A DNA stretch of 64,000 nt from Porphyromonadaceae bacterium UBA7332 (GTDB lineage Bacteria > Bacteroidota > Bacteroidia > Bacteroidales > UBA7332), in the NCBI GenBank assembly GCA_002471225.1, contig DKPO01000016.1:1-64000 (forward strand). The letters run 5' to 3'. The translations under genes were made by a program, and so were the position numbers. How positions within the stretch are numbered: position 1 is the first letter of the stretch; every line of letters begins with the position of its first letter. Of the stretch, positions 1-9,013 are shown in pieces. Below the pieces are notes generated by a model. It was not told where the DNA came from, ran no database searches, and saw only the letters and a program-made list of their open reading frames with translations.

Positions 1-18
1 CAACTGAACTACCACACC
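1..18 (-). tRNA. 5' end of a tRNA, probably tRNA-Asp (partial)
   Basis: Read on the minus strand, the first 18 bases give GGTGTGGTAGTTCAGTTG, which has the layout of an acceptor 5' arm followed by the conserved start of a D arm. The sequence is close to the 5' end of bacterial tRNA-Asp, but the anticodon lies outside the window, so identity is a guess. It is the third tRNA of the minus-strand operon. Confidence 0.6.
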
Positions 19-29
19 AAATATTTCCG

Positions 30-113
30 TGCTCAGGATGAGATTCGAACTCACACAGGAATACTCCCACTACCCCCTCAAAGTAGCGTGTCTACCAATT
101 CCACCACCTGAGC
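30..113 (-). tRNA. tRNA-Leu (GAG anticodon)
   Basis: The minus strand folds as a class II tRNA. The 7-bp acceptor is GCTCAGG/CCTGAGC with discriminator A, the D arm is GTGGAATTGGTAGACAC, and the anticodon loop TTGAGGG carries GAG. A long variable arm and a T arm with GTTCGAATC follow. The long variable arm and sequence match bacterial tRNA-Leu. No CCA is encoded. It lies 11 bp downstream of tRNA-Gly in the same transcript. Confidence 0.95.
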
Positions 114-123
114 ATTTTTCGAG

Positions 124-196
124 AGCGAAAGACGGGACTCGAACCCGCGACCCTAACCTTGGCAAGGTTATGCTCTACCAACTGAGCTACTTTCGC
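124..196 (-). tRNA. tRNA-Gly (GCC anticodon)
   Basis: The minus strand has acceptor GCGAAAG/CTTTCGC, D arm AGCTCAGTTGGTAGAGC, anticodon stem-loop AACCTTGCCAAGGTT with GCC, and T arm GCGGGTTCGAGTCCCGT. It is the first tRNA of the operon, about 36 bases after the promoter. CCA is not encoded. Confidence 0.95.
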
Positions 197-231
197 ATAT
201 TTGGTAACCGTTATTGTTTCGATTACGTGTG

Positions 232-262
232 CAAAGGTAGCGGTTTTTTCTTAACTTCCAAA
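232..262 (-). promoter_or_regulatory. Promoter of the tRNA operon
   Basis: On the minus strand TTTG (259-262) is followed by exactly 19 bases and TACCTTTG (232-239). This matches the Bacteroidota housekeeping sigma consensus TTTG-N19-TAnnTTTG. The first tRNA starts at 196. Confidence 0.85.
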
Positions 263-362
263 TTTTACAAATCCTTTTTTTTACTATGTTTAGGGGTCGT
301 TAGATCTAACTAACTGAATTTCTGAACAGAATAGATGAAAAAAAAATCAATATTTCTTCTTC

Positions 363-396
363 AAAAAAAGAGTTCTGATCAATTACGATCAGAACT
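363..396 (-). terminator. Rho-independent terminator of the acyltransferase gene
   Basis: A perfect 10-bp stem, AGTTCTGATC (371-380) with GATCAGAACT (387-396), has a 6-base loop. On the minus strand it is followed by a run of seven T (363-369). It lies 33 bp beyond the stop codon of the acyltransferase. Confidence 0.9.
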
Positions 397-428
397 CCTT
401 TATATATCGGGATTAAACGAAAGCTGAA

Positions 429-1580
429 TTATCCGAAAATCCATTTTGAGGCTTTAGGTATTAATCTAAAAAACAATGCCACAAAGGCCCAGGAAATAGC
501 AAATGAAAATACGGCTGTCACAGGAATGCGAATAGAAACAGGAACATTAAACAAATCGGCAGTTGCATAACAGAATCCTACAACGAAATAATGAACCACA
601 TAAATACCTAAACCACATTTCGAAATATTAGCTAACATGCTTATGATTCGCTCTGATTTAACTTGTATTTTTCTGACCAGCAGAAAAAACGCAATCGTCA
701 TAAACAATACATTAGGCGAACAATAAAGAAAGAACATTTCCATATCTGTCTCACTGCAATTGGGATTGGATGTTATTGATTTAAAACCAAAATATGTAAC
801 CAAATAGCCTGTTACGAACAGTGGGACTGCAATCAATAACGTTTTAGATAAAGAAAGTGGTTTTACATGATTTTTCAGGTAATTACCAAGTAACAAGTAT
901 CCATTAAACCCGGCGAAATAATAAAATGTTCCAAATGTATTCCATGAACTTAAGCCAAACAGGTCTGAAGCAAAATAATAATATAAATAAGGCAAGAACA
1001 GAGTAAGAAACCATAAACCTAAATAAAACTGTTTTTCTTTAACTGTCGCTTTTTCGATCCATGAGGAAAATACAGGCATATATAAATATAGCCCAATCAA
1101 CATATACAGATACCACATAGGAACTGTATAAACATTGAACTTAAATGGTATTAACAGTATATTTTGCAACGCAGACTGAAAGCTTTGTGATGCATCAGCT
1201 CCGGCATAAGCGAAGACACTTGAAATAACCTCTGTATGAAGGCCCAACAAACCGGTAATCCATGGAAACAAATTATAAAGCACCGACCATATTAAAAACG
1301 GAAAGAATATTCTGGAAAGTCGCTTTTTATAAAACACATTGGCTGTCTGCTTTACTGGTAAGAGCAATATACCTGTTATCATAACAAATAAAGGAACACA
1401 AGGGCGTAAGAGGGAACCATATAACGATCCCCAAAAACTAAATTCAGGATTGGCTCTTGCTTCTGGAGAGACATTAAAAGGATCCGAACAATGTATGCAT
1501 ATAACCATAAAGATGGCCAAAGCCCGGAGAATATCAACCCAAACAATACGGTTGAAAGTCGAAGATTTTGTGTTATTCAT
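429..1580 (-). CDS. Acyltransferase family 3 integral membrane protein
   Basis: This 383-residue protein is very hydrophobic, with about ten likely membrane segments. The N-terminal pattern VDILRALAIFMVICIHCSD carries the R and H typical of the acyltransferase 3 family (OafA/WecH-like), whose members move acetyl or other acyl groups onto cell-surface sugars. The length fits the family. The substrate cannot be read from sequence, and no polysaccharide gene is adjacent. A possible -7 box TAATTTTG lies on the minus strand at 1606-1613, so the gene may have its own promoter. The Crp/Fnr gene upstream ends 77 bp before it and could also co-transcribe with it. The family assignment is firm; the role is not. 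Confidence 0.85.
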   Translation of the reverse strand: MNNTKSSTFNRIVWVDILRALAIFMVICIHCSDPFNVSPEARANPEFSFWGSLYGSLLRPCVPLFVMITGILLLPVKQTANVFYKKRLSRIFFPFLIWSVLYNLFPWITGLLGLHTEVISSVFAYAGADASQSFQSALQNILLIPFKFNVYTVPMWYLYMLIGLYLYMPVFSSWIEKATVKEKQFYLGLWFLTLFLPYLYYYFASDLFGLSSWNTFGTFYYFAGFNGYLLLGNYLKNHVKPLSLSKTLLIAVPLFVTGYLVTYFGFKSITSNPNCSETDMEMFFLYCSPNVLFMTIAFFLLVRKIQVKSERIISMLANISKCGLGIYVVHYFVVGFCYATADLFNVPVSIRIPVTAVFSFAISWAFVALFFRLIPKASKWIFG

Positions 1581-1656
1581 AATTGATTGTGTTTTAGTTT
1601 GGACACAAAATTACAAATAGCACGACAGTCTTTTTTTTAAGTATTTAAAGAAATAC

Positions 1657-2223
1657 TCAGGATTTTCGCAAAGCGCATAATGTAACATGCGACATTCCCA
1701 AATAAGAGGCGATATAGCCTAAATTGACACGATGAAACAGAACAGAATGATGTTTCATAAAATCTTTATATCTTTCTTCTGCTGAATAATTAAATCTGTA
1801 AATTAACCTTCTTTCCATATTCAAGAAGGCTTTTTGATGAATAATCCGAATCCAGTTTGCTATTTCTATATTCGAAAAACATAACTCCTCCAATCTGGAT
1901 AAAGGCATGTAATATAGAAGAGAGTCTTCCAGCACTTGCACCATCTCTTCTTCATATCCTTCTGTTTTACCATGAAAACTATTGGTTGAATAAAGCAAAT
2001 CACCTTCCTGACTAAACCATGATGTAATTTCTTTACCATCAATTACGGTAAAGGCACGCGCTATACCTTTTTCTACAATATACAGATTTCCGTCTTTCAC
2101 GAAAGGGTCGATCAGCAATGTTTTTTTTGAAACTTGAAGAGGGATCAGCGATTCTCTCAAAAGAGCTATCGTCTCGTTACTGATCTTCATTTCTTTTTTG
2201 ATTGATTCTATAATTTGCTCCAT
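1657..2223 (-). CDS. Crp/Fnr family transcriptional regulator
   Basis: This 188-residue protein has an N-terminal cyclic-nucleotide-binding-type barrel (about residues 25-115, with FVKDGNLYIVEKGIARAF) and a short C-terminal helix-turn-helix (YIASYLGMSHVTLCALRK, about 168-187). That layout is common in Bacteroidota Crp-like regulators. The usual recognition-helix end TLSRIRK reads TLCALRK here. There is no FNR-type cysteine cluster, so iron-sulfur oxygen sensing is unlikely. The acyltransferase immediately downstream on the same strand is a candidate target, by position only. Confidence 0.88.
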   Translation of the reverse strand: MEQIIESIKKEMKISNETIALLRESLIPLQVSKKTLLIDPFVKDGNLYIVEKGIARAFTVIDGKEITSWFSQEGDLLYSTNSFHGKTEGYEEEMVQVLEDSLLYYMPLSRLEELCFSNIEIANWIRIIHQKAFLNMERRLIYRFNYSAEERYKDFMKHHSVLFHRVNLGYIASYLGMSHVTLCALRKS

Positions 2224-2506
2224 TCTGTAAATTTCGGTTTTCTGATATGAGGGGTAAAAATAGCAAGTTAACAGATCAAAAACTATAAATACCCGACTTT
2301 ATTATCAAAAACTCTTTCACAATTCGACCCTATATCAGTCGAAATGCCTCCTTTCAAACAGTTAAATCAATGCAAAAACAAAGAAATAAAGAAATTAAAA
2401 TTCATCTTTATATGTATGATTTAAGATTAAAACATAATTTTACGAACCTTAGAAATGTAAACTGAAACTCAAAAGGAAACTATTATACAAAAAACATCCA
2501 GTAATA
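2224..2506. other. Intergenic region between divergent genes
   Basis: This AT-rich stretch between the Crp/Fnr gene (minus) and the editing-domain gene (plus) must hold both promoters. I see no full TTTG-N19-TAnnTTTG match, hairpin or small gene. Confidence 0.4.
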
Positions 2507-2965
2507 ATGCAAGAGAATATAGAATTACAACCCAAAAAGGATTATCACGAACCAATGCATACGGCCGAACACATTCTAAATCAGACCATGGTGCGTATGT
2601 TTGGATGCAAACGCTCTGTGAATGCTCATATCGAACGAAAAAAGAGTAAGGCCGATTATTTTTTGACTGAATGTCCCAGCGATGAGCAAATGAAAGAAGT
2701 CGAATCACGAGTAAATGAAATCATTGATAAACATCTGGATATAACAGAATCTATGATGAGCCGCGATGAAGCTCAGAAGGTTTTAGATTTAGCGAAACTT
2801 CCTGACGATGCAGGCGATTTACTTCGTGTTGTTTATGTAGGTGATTATGACGCTTGTGCATGTATCGGTCATCATGTAAAGAATACATCTGAAATCGGCC
2901 GATTTGTTTTGTTAAATTATGATTTTAACGAAGGTCGTTTACGAATCCGCTTTAAACTACAATAA
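2507..2965 (+). CDS. Free-standing alanyl-tRNA editing domain protein (AlaX-like)
   Basis: This 152-residue protein resembles the second additional domain of threonyl/alanyl-tRNA synthetases, which hydrolyses mischarged tRNA. The zinc ligands are visible: HTAEH at residues 18-22 and CIGHH at 119-123 (the HxxxH and CxxxH pattern). No synthetase catalytic core is attached, so it would act in trans, probably on Ser-tRNA or Gly-tRNA(Ala). It is shorter than most AlaX proteins. It ends 128 bp before the start chosen for pnp, on the same strand, with no terminator between; pnp appears to have its own -7 element. Confidence 0.8.
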   Translation: MQENIELQPKKDYHEPMHTAEHILNQTMVRMFGCKRSVNAHIERKKSKADYFLTECPSDEQMKEVESRVNEIIDKHLDITESMMSRDEAQKVLDLAKLPDDAGDLLRVVYVGDYDACACIGHHVKNTSEIGRFVLLNYDFNEGRLRIRFKLQ

Positions 2966-3040
2966 GCTAGAATTGTTATAAAAAACAAGGATGCAGTAAT
3001 ATTTTCAGGCACAAAGTAATGAAGAAGAGAAACTTTAATA

Positions 3041-3048
3041 TATCTTTG
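3041..3048 (+). promoter_or_regulatory. Probable -7 element of pnp
   Basis: TATCTTTG matches TAnnTTTG and lies 45 bp before the pnp start chosen at 3094. No TTTG is seen at the -33 position, so the call is moderate. Its position inside the longer reading frame argues against the upstream ATG at 3019. Confidence 0.5.
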
Positions 3049-3093
3049 TGCGAATTTGAAGATGTAAAAAGAAATTATATAAGAAGATTTAAT

Positions 3094-5301
3094 ATGTTGA
3101 ATCCAATTACAAAAACGATTGACCTTGGCGATGGAAGAACCATTACCTTGGAAACCGGTAAGCTTGCAAAACAGGCAGACGGAGCAGTGATGCTACGTAT
3201 GAATAACACGGTGATGCTTGCTACAGTATGTTCTGCAAAAGACGCTGTTCCGGGTACTGACTTCATGCCGTTGTCAGTAGATTATAAAGAAAAATTTGCT
3301 TCGAACGGTCGTTTCCCGGGTGGTTTTACAAAACGCGAAGGTAAACCGTCGGATTATGAAATTCTAACATCTCGTTTGGTGGACCGTGCTCTACGCCCAC
3401 TTTTCCCGGATGATTATCATGCTGATACTTTTGTTCAAATTACACTATACTCTTCTGATGGAGTAGATATGCCTGATGCCCTTGCTGGTCTGGCTGCTTC
3501 TGCTGCATTAGCTGTTTCAAATATTCCTTTTAACGGACCAATCTCAGAAGTACGTGTTGCACGTATCAACGGAGAATTTAAATTAAACCCTACTTATTCT
3601 GAATTGGAAACTGCTGACATGGATGTCGTAGTTGCTGCAACTATGGATAATATCATGATGGTAGAGGGTGAAATGAAGGAAGTTTCTGAAATGGATCTTT
3701 TGGAAGCAATGAAATTTGCTCACGATGCAATTAAAGTTCATTGTCAAGCTCAAATCGAGTTTGCTGAAATGGTAGGTTCTACAGTAAAACGTGAATATTG
3801 CCACGAAGAAAATGACGAAGATCTTCGCAAAGACGTATGGGCTAAATGTTATGACAAAGCTTATGCGGTTGCAACTTCTTGCAACGATGACAAACATGGT
3901 CGTGGAGATGCTTTCGCTGCAATCTTAGATGAATATCTTGCAGGATATTCTGAAGAAGAAGTTGCTGAAAAGAAAGGTTTAATCGGTCGTTATTATCATG
4001 ATGTTGAGAAAGAGGCTATGCGTCGCTCAATCTTAGATGAAGGTAAACGTCTGGATGGTCGTAAGACTACAGAAATCCGTCCTATCTGGTGCGAGGTTGA
4101 CTATCTTCCGGGACCTCACGGTTCGGCTGTATTTACACGTGGTGAAACTCAATCTTTAACTACTGTAACATTAGGTTCTAAACTTGATGAAAAAATTATT
4201 GATGATGCTTTAGTAAGAGGTAAAGAACGTTTCTTACTACACTATAACTTCCCTCCATTCTCAACTGGTGAAGCTCGTCCAAGCCGTGGTATCGGTCGTC
4301 GTGAAATTGGTCACGGTAACCTTGCACTACGTGCTTTGAAACCAATGATTCCTGCTAACTGTCCTTACACTATTCGTGTAGTATCAGATATCCTTGAATC
4401 AAACGGATCTTCATCAATGGCTACAGTTTGTGCTGGTACATTAGCTTTAATGGATGCTGGTGTTAAGATCGAGAAACCAGTTTCTGGTATTGCAATGGGT
4501 CTTATCACAGATAAAGGGAATACTAAATTCGCTGTATTGTCCGATATCTTAGGTGACGAAGATCACTTAGGTGATATGGACTTCAAAGTTACAGGAACAA
4601 AAGATGGTATTACTGCAACTCAAATGGATATTAAAGTTGACGGTTTATCATATGAAATTCTTGAAACTGCATTAAATCAAGCTCGCGAAGGTCGTATGCA
4701 TATCTTAGGTAAAATCACAGATTGTATTGCAGAACCTCGTACAGAACTTAAACCTCACGCTCCACGCGTTGAAGTGGTTATGATTCCGAAAGAACTTATC
4801 GGTGCAGTTATCGGTCCTGGTGGTAAAATCATCCAAGGTATTCAAGAAGAATCAGGAGCAATTGTTACAATTGAAGAAGTTGACGGTATGGGTCGTTGCG
4901 AAGTTTCAGCTACAAATGGTGATTCTATGCGTATCGCTCTTGCTAAAATCAAAGGAATTGTTGCTCAACCAGAAATCGGTGAAGAATATGATGCTACTGT
5001 AAAATCTATTAAAGATTTCGGTGCATTCGTAGAATTCATGCCTGGTAAAGAAGGTTTACTTCACATCTCTGAAATAACATGGGAGCGCTTAGATTCTATG
5101 GAAACTTCAGGATTAAAAGAAGGTGATAAGATTCGCGTGAAATTACTAGATGTTGATAAAAAAACTGGTAAATTCAAACTTTCAAGAAAAGTTTTACTTC
5201 CTCGTCCTCCACGTACGGAAAGACCGGAAAGAACTGATCGTCCTGAAAGACCAGAGCGTATCGAAAGACCGGAAAGACCAAATAATAATAACAGACAATA
5301 G
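3094..5301 (+). CDS. pnp: Polyribonucleotide nucleotidyltransferase (PNPase)
   Basis: PNPase degrades RNA 3' to 5' using phosphate and takes part in mRNA turnover. From the start at MLNPITKTI the protein has 735 residues. In order it has a first RNase PH domain (GRFPGGFTKREG), a helical linker, a second RNase PH domain (RGIGRREIGHGNLA, then ILESNGSSSMATV), a KH domain (IGAVIGPGGKIIQ), an S1 domain (GAFVEFMPGKEGLLHISEI), and a low-complexity tail of repeated RPER units ending in NNNNRQ. An in-frame ATG at 3019 would add 25 residues with no family counterpart and would lie upstream of the likely -7 box. The charged tail may aid RNA binding (inference). The gene converges with murG across a shared terminator. 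Confidence 0.97.
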   Translation: MLNPITKTIDLGDGRTITLETGKLAKQADGAVMLRMNNTVMLATVCSAKDAVPGTDFMPLSVDYKEKFASNGRFPGGFTKREGKPSDYEILTSRLVDRALRPLFPDDYHADTFVQITLYSSDGVDMPDALAGLAASAALAVSNIPFNGPISEVRVARINGEFKLNPTYSELETADMDVVVAATMDNIMMVEGEMKEVSEMDLLEAMKFAHDAIKVHCQAQIEFAEMVGSTVKREYCHEENDEDLRKDVWAKCYDKAYAVATSCNDDKHGRGDAFAAILDEYLAGYSEEEVAEKKGLIGRYYHDVEKEAMRRSILDEGKRLDGRKTTEIRPIWCEVDYLPGPHGSAVFTRGETQSLTTVTLGSKLDEKIIDDALVRGKERFLLHYNFPPFSTGEARPSRGIGRREIGHGNLALRALKPMIPANCPYTIRVVSDILESNGSSSMATVCAGTLALMDAGVKIEKPVSGIAMGLITDKGNTKFAVLSDILGDEDHLGDMDFKVTGTKDGITATQMDIKVDGLSYEILETALNQAREGRMHILGKITDCIAEPRTELKPHAPRVEVVMIPKELIGAVIGPGGKIIQGIQEESGAIVTIEEVDGMGRCEVSATNGDSMRIALAKIKGIVAQPEIGEEYDATVKSIKDFGAFVEFMPGKEGLLHISEITWERLDSMETSGLKEGDKIRVKLLDVDKKTGKFKLSRKVLLPRPPRTERPERTDRPERPERIERPERPNNNNRQ

Positions 5302-5320
5302 TCCACATATTATTAGATAT

Positions 5321-5352
5321 AAAAAAAGGATGCCAAATGGCATCCTTTTTTT
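5321..5352. terminator. Bidirectional terminator between pnp and murG
   Basis: The stem GGATGCC (5328-5334) with GGCATCC (5339-5345) has a 4-base loop, flanked by seven A on the left and seven T on the right. It can end both pnp (plus) and the dcw operon (minus, murG stop at 5357). Confidence 0.93.
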
Positions 5353-5356
5353 ATTC

Positions 5357-6451
5357 TTATAGCTTTTCTATTTCATCTACTATCTTTGCAGCTGAATCTG
5401 GCAATGCCATTTTTAAAGCATGTGAAGATAATTCAAACAATCGGTTGGGATCATTAATCAAATGAAACATAGCCGGTATCAATTGCGATACCGCTTCACT
5501 GTCTTTAATCATTACTGCAGCATCCTGATCAACTAAAGCTTGTGCATTTTTAGTCTGATGATCTTCTGCTACATTAGGTGAAGGAACCAATATAGAGGCC
5601 TTACCTAAAATACATAGTTCAGAGATTGAGCTGGCACCTGCTCTGGATATTACTAAATCAGCTGCTTTATAGGCAAGATCCATTCTATCAATAAAAGCAT
5701 TCACTAATATATTCGGATGTTGCTTAGTCCCAATTGCCTCAGCAATACGGGCTTCGTAAAGTTTACCGGTTTGCCATATAATCTGAACTTCTGAATTAAC
5801 CAGTTCATCAAATGAGCCTAAAACAGCTTCATTGATGGTACGGGCTCCCAAGCTTCCACCAATAATCAGCAATGTAGGTAAATTCGGTTTCAGTCCCCAA
5901 TGAGCCAAAGCATCTTCTTTACTAATATCTGTTAGTAATGACTGCCTGATGGGATTTCCTGTTAGTCTCAATTTTTCTTTAGGGAAAAAGCGATCCATCT
6001 TATCATATGCTACACATATTTTAGCGGCATTCTTTGCTAAGAGTTTATTGGTAACACCAGCATAGGAGTTCTGCTCTTGTATAAGTGTCGGAATACCCAG
6101 AAATTGAGCAATTTTCAATGTTGGCCCACTTGCATAACCTCCAACTCCAATAACCACATCCGGTTTAAAAGCTCGTATTTTAGTTAAAGCCTTAAACATA
6201 CTTGAAGCCAACTTAAAGGAAATAGGAATATTCTTAAGTAAGTTTTTTCTATCAAATCCTCGAATAGATAAACCTACTATCGGATAACCCGCTGCAGGGA
6301 CTCTATCCATCTCCATTTTCCCTTCTGCACCAATAAATAGTATATCAGCATGCGGATCCCGTTGTTTGATTTCATTAGCAATTGAAAGTGCAGGAAAGAT
6401 ATGTCCTCCTGTTCCTCCTCCGCTAACTATGTATTTGCGTTGTTTCTTCAT
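5357..6451 (-). CDS. murG: UDP-GlcNAc:lipid I N-acetylglucosamine transferase MurG
   Basis: MurG adds GlcNAc to lipid I on the inner face of the membrane, giving lipid II. The 364-residue protein has the N-terminal loop GGGTGGHIFPALSIA, the second glycine loop GGSLGARTINEA and the donor-binding segment SRAGASSISELCILGK, all typical of the family. I start it at MKKQRKYIVSGGG; an upstream ATG at 6511 would add 20 residues lying wholly inside ftsW. The reading frame overlaps the end of ftsW by 29 bp, which suggests translational coupling. It is the last gene of this dcw operon. Confidence 0.97.
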   Translation of the reverse strand: MKKQRKYIVSGGGTGGHIFPALSIANEIKQRDPHADILFIGAEGKMEMDRVPAAGYPIVGLSIRGFDRKNLLKNIPISFKLASSMFKALTKIRAFKPDVVIGVGGYASGPTLKIAQFLGIPTLIQEQNSYAGVTNKLLAKNAAKICVAYDKMDRFFPKEKLRLTGNPIRQSLLTDISKEDALAHWGLKPNLPTLLIIGGSLGARTINEAVLGSFDELVNSEVQIIWQTGKLYEARIAEAIGTKQHPNILVNAFIDRMDLAYKAADLVISRAGASSISELCILGKASILVPSPNVAEDHQTKNAQALVDQDAAVMIKDSEAVSQLIPAMFHLINDPNRLFELSSHALKMALPDSAAKIVDEIEKL

Positions 6452-7673
6452 TTTCTTGTTTCGGTTCCAGATTAGTAAATTTCCAGTTACGTAATGCATC
6501 CGGATAATCATTATTCGTATAAACGCTTACACTCAGAATAATTCCGATATAAACGCAAGTAATAATTGTTGATGTACCTCCCCTGCTGATCAATGGTAAA
6601 GGTTGCCCGGTTACCAAACCTGAATCAACGGCAACAGCCATATTTATGGTTGCCTGAAAGACTATCATTAATGCACAACCCATTGCGAGAAGCTGACCAA
6701 ACAAACTATCGCAGGATCGGGCAATCTGTCCCGTTCGGAAAATAAGCAGGAAGTAGCAAAAAATAACAACTAATCCTCCCAACACTCCCCATTCTTCCAA
6801 TATAATCGCAAAAATAAAGTCGGAATATGCCTGAGGCAAAATATCACGTTGCACACTTCTACCCGGTCCTCGTCCGATAAGGATTCCCCCGTTCGATATT
6901 GCTATTTTAGCATGCGCAACCTGAAAATTCTCATCGGTTATGACATACTTATCATCCTCTTTCGCTCCTTTCGAAGCCGAATTATTATCATCATCTCCTC
7001 CTATTGTTCTTGCAATACGCGCTCTCCATGTAGCTGCACGTGGCATAATTGATTCGGGAACGAATGCGATCACAACAGATACGAACGTAATGGCAACCAG
7101 AATAATCAAACCAATCTTTTTTAATTGTACATTCCCCAGAACCATTAAAGATATAACGACCATACCAAGAAGTAAGGCTGTAGAAAGGTTATCTAAAAAG
7201 ATTAAGAGAATACACAATCCCGATGTTCCGATAATGAACCAGAAACCGGTTTTCGAAACACCATCGTCTGTCTGCGTTTTACTCAGAATGAATGACGAAA
7301 GCATTACTACAGCGAGTTTTCCTAATTCTGACGGTTGAAACTGTACGCCAAAAAAACTAACCCAACGATTCGCATCATTCAACCTCACCCCTCCCACAAT
7401 AGCCCATAATAAAAGTGCGATTGCAAAGAGAAAAGCTAAACCCGAAAGATAGGGAAACCACTTAAATGGGATGTAATGAATAAATAAAGCAAAAGCGATC
7501 CCTATACTCAGAAACATCATGTGTCTGAGTACGGGATCAAAATGTCTATCAACGTGTGAGAACGTTAATGAGCTCGATGAGCTATAAATTTCCAAAACGG
7601 AGAGTGCACACATAAATAGGAAAACTAACCAAACAATGCGATCTCCCCGAAATATTTTAGAGAAAAATTCCAT
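6423..7673 (-). CDS. ftsW: SEDS-family septal peptidoglycan polymerase FtsW
   Basis: This 416-residue protein has about ten membrane segments and the SEDS signatures FQPSELGKLAVV and the C-terminal PLISRGGTSTI. FtsW polymerises glycan strands at the septum together with its class B PBP, here encoded four genes upstream. The large periplasmic loop contains an acidic and Lys-rich stretch (GGDDDNNSASKGAKEDDKY). One base separates it from murD, and its end overlaps murG. RodA is the alternative paralogue, but the dcw context favours FtsW. Confidence 0.95.
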   Translation of the reverse strand: MEFFSKIFRGDRIVWLVFLFMCALSVLEIYSSSSSLTFSHVDRHFDPVLRHMMFLSIGIAFALFIHYIPFKWFPYLSGLAFLFAIALLLWAIVGGVRLNDANRWVSFFGVQFQPSELGKLAVVMLSSFILSKTQTDDGVSKTGFWFIIGTSGLCILLIFLDNLSTALLLGMVVISLMVLGNVQLKKIGLIILVAITFVSVVIAFVPESIMPRAATWRARIARTIGGDDDNNSASKGAKEDDKYVITDENFQVAHAKIAISNGGILIGRGPGRSVQRDILPQAYSDFIFAIILEEWGVLGGLVVIFCYFLLIFRTGQIARSCDSLFGQLLAMGCALMIVFQATINMAVAVDSGLVTGQPLPLISRGGTSTIITCVYIGIILSVSVYTNNDYPDALRNWKFTNLEPKQENEETTQIHS

Positions 7674-7674
7674 A

Positions 7675-9009
7675 TCAAAGATTTTTTACACAATCTTTAA
7701 ACTGATGTCCACGATCTTCATAGTTTTTGAATAAATCAAAACTAGCACAACAAGGAGACAAAAGAACCGTATCACCCTTTTCAGCTATGTCATAAGCCTG
7801 CTTTACGGCTTCCGCCATCGAAGATGTATCATACGTCTGTGGCACTTTACTATCGAAAAACTCATGAAGCTTGTCATTATTCATTCCTAAATAAATCATC
7901 GCTTTGACTTTCTTTCGTACTAAAGATTCAATTTCGGTATAATCATTTCCTTTATCTACACCGCCTATAATAAGAATCGTAGGTGTTTTCATACTTTCTA
8001 ATGCATACCAGCAAGAATTTACATTCGTTGCTTTTGAGTCATTAATATACTGTACACCTTTAATCGTAGCAATCTTTTCTAAACGATGCTCAACTCCTTG
8101 AAAATTACTCAGCGATTTTCGTATATCATCCTTCTCGATATGCAAAACCATAGCAGAAATACTGGCTGCCATAGAATTATAAAGATTATGAGTTCCTGAC
8201 AAAGCCAATCTGCTCAATTCCATCTCAAACGGATCTTCATTAATATCTACATGCAATTTTTCATCTGAAACATATACATGAATATTATCTCGTTGTAATT
8301 GCGAGAATGGTATTAATTTCGAATCAAAATGGCGTTTCGCTATTTCCTGAGCAATTATCGGATCTTCATTCCAGAAAACGAAATAATCATCTTTTGTCTG
8401 ATTCTGTGTAATTCTGAATTTCGAATTGACATAATTCTGCATATTATACTCATAGCGATCTAAATGATCAGGAGTGATATTCAAAAGAATAGCAATATGA
8501 GCGCGGAAATTATACATGTTATCCAATTGGAAGCTACTCAACTCTACTACATAGAAATCAAAATTATGATTTGCCACCTGTAAAGCGAGACTTGTACCGA
8601 CGTTTCCGGCAAGCCCAACATTTAATCCGGCATCTTTAAGAATCTGATAAATCAACATAGTTGTTGTTGTTTTACCATTCGAACCGGTAATACAAATCAT
8701 CTTTGCATTTGTATAGCGTGCAGCAAATTCAATTTCAGAAATAACAGGTATTTCTTTCTCACGAAGCTTCTTAATAATAGGAGCCTTATCTGGAATTCCG
8801 GGACTCTTAATTACTTCTTTGGCATTAAGAATTAATGATTCTGTATGTTGAAGCTCTTCATAAGCTATACCTGCATCATCCAGCATCCCTTTATAATGAT
8901 CTTTGATGGCTGACATATCCGATACAAACACATCAAATCCTTTCTTCTGAGCTAAAATTGCAGCTCCAACACCACTCTCTCCGGCGCCTAAAATAACTAT
9001 GCGATCCAT
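7675..9009 (-). CDS. murD: UDP-N-acetylmuramoyl-L-alanine:D-glutamate ligase MurD
   Basis: MurD is the cytoplasmic ATP-dependent ligase adding D-Glu to UDP-MurNAc-L-Ala. The 444-residue protein has an N-terminal Rossmann fold (VILGAGESGVGAAILA), the P-loop GSNGKTTTTML (about residues 109-119), the Mur central motif NITPDHLDRY and the C-terminal domain ending in LLSPCCASFDLFKNYEDRG. It lies 4 bp after mraY and 1 bp before ftsW, so it is inside a tight operon. Confidence 0.97.
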   Translation of the reverse strand: MDRIVILGAGESGVGAAILAQKKGFDVFVSDMSAIKDHYKGMLDDAGIAYEELQHTESLILNAKEVIKSPGIPDKAPIIKKLREKEIPVISEIEFAARYTNAKMICITGSNGKTTTTMLIYQILKDAGLNVGLAGNVGTSLALQVANHNFDFYVVELSSFQLDNMYNFRAHIAILLNITPDHLDRYEYNMQNYVNSKFRITQNQTKDDYFVFWNEDPIIAQEIAKRHFDSKLIPFSQLQRDNIHVYVSDEKLHVDINEDPFEMELSRLALSGTHNLYNSMAASISAMVLHIEKDDIRKSLSNFQGVEHRLEKIATIKGVQYINDSKATNVNSCWYALESMKTPTILIIGGVDKGNDYTEIESLVRKKVKAMIYLGMNNDKLHEFFDSKVPQTYDTSSMAEAVKQAYDIAEKGDTVLLSPCCASFDLFKNYEDRGHQFKDCVKNL

Positions 9010-9013
9010 ACTA

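Noticed and set aside
29..313. 94-codon open frame on the plus strand
   Set aside because: It runs antisense through two clear tRNA genes and their promoter.
3019..3093. N-terminal extension of PNPase
   Set aside because: The 25 extra residues match nothing in the family, and a -7 promoter element lies within them; the start at 3094 is preferred.
5190..5301. Contingency-type tandem repeat in the pnp 3' end
   Set aside because: The RPER units are imperfect at DNA level; this is an ordinary charged low-complexity tail seen in PNPases.
6452..6511. Upstream start for MurG
   Set aside because: It would add 20 residues inside the ftsW frame; the family start motif begins right after the ATG at 6451.
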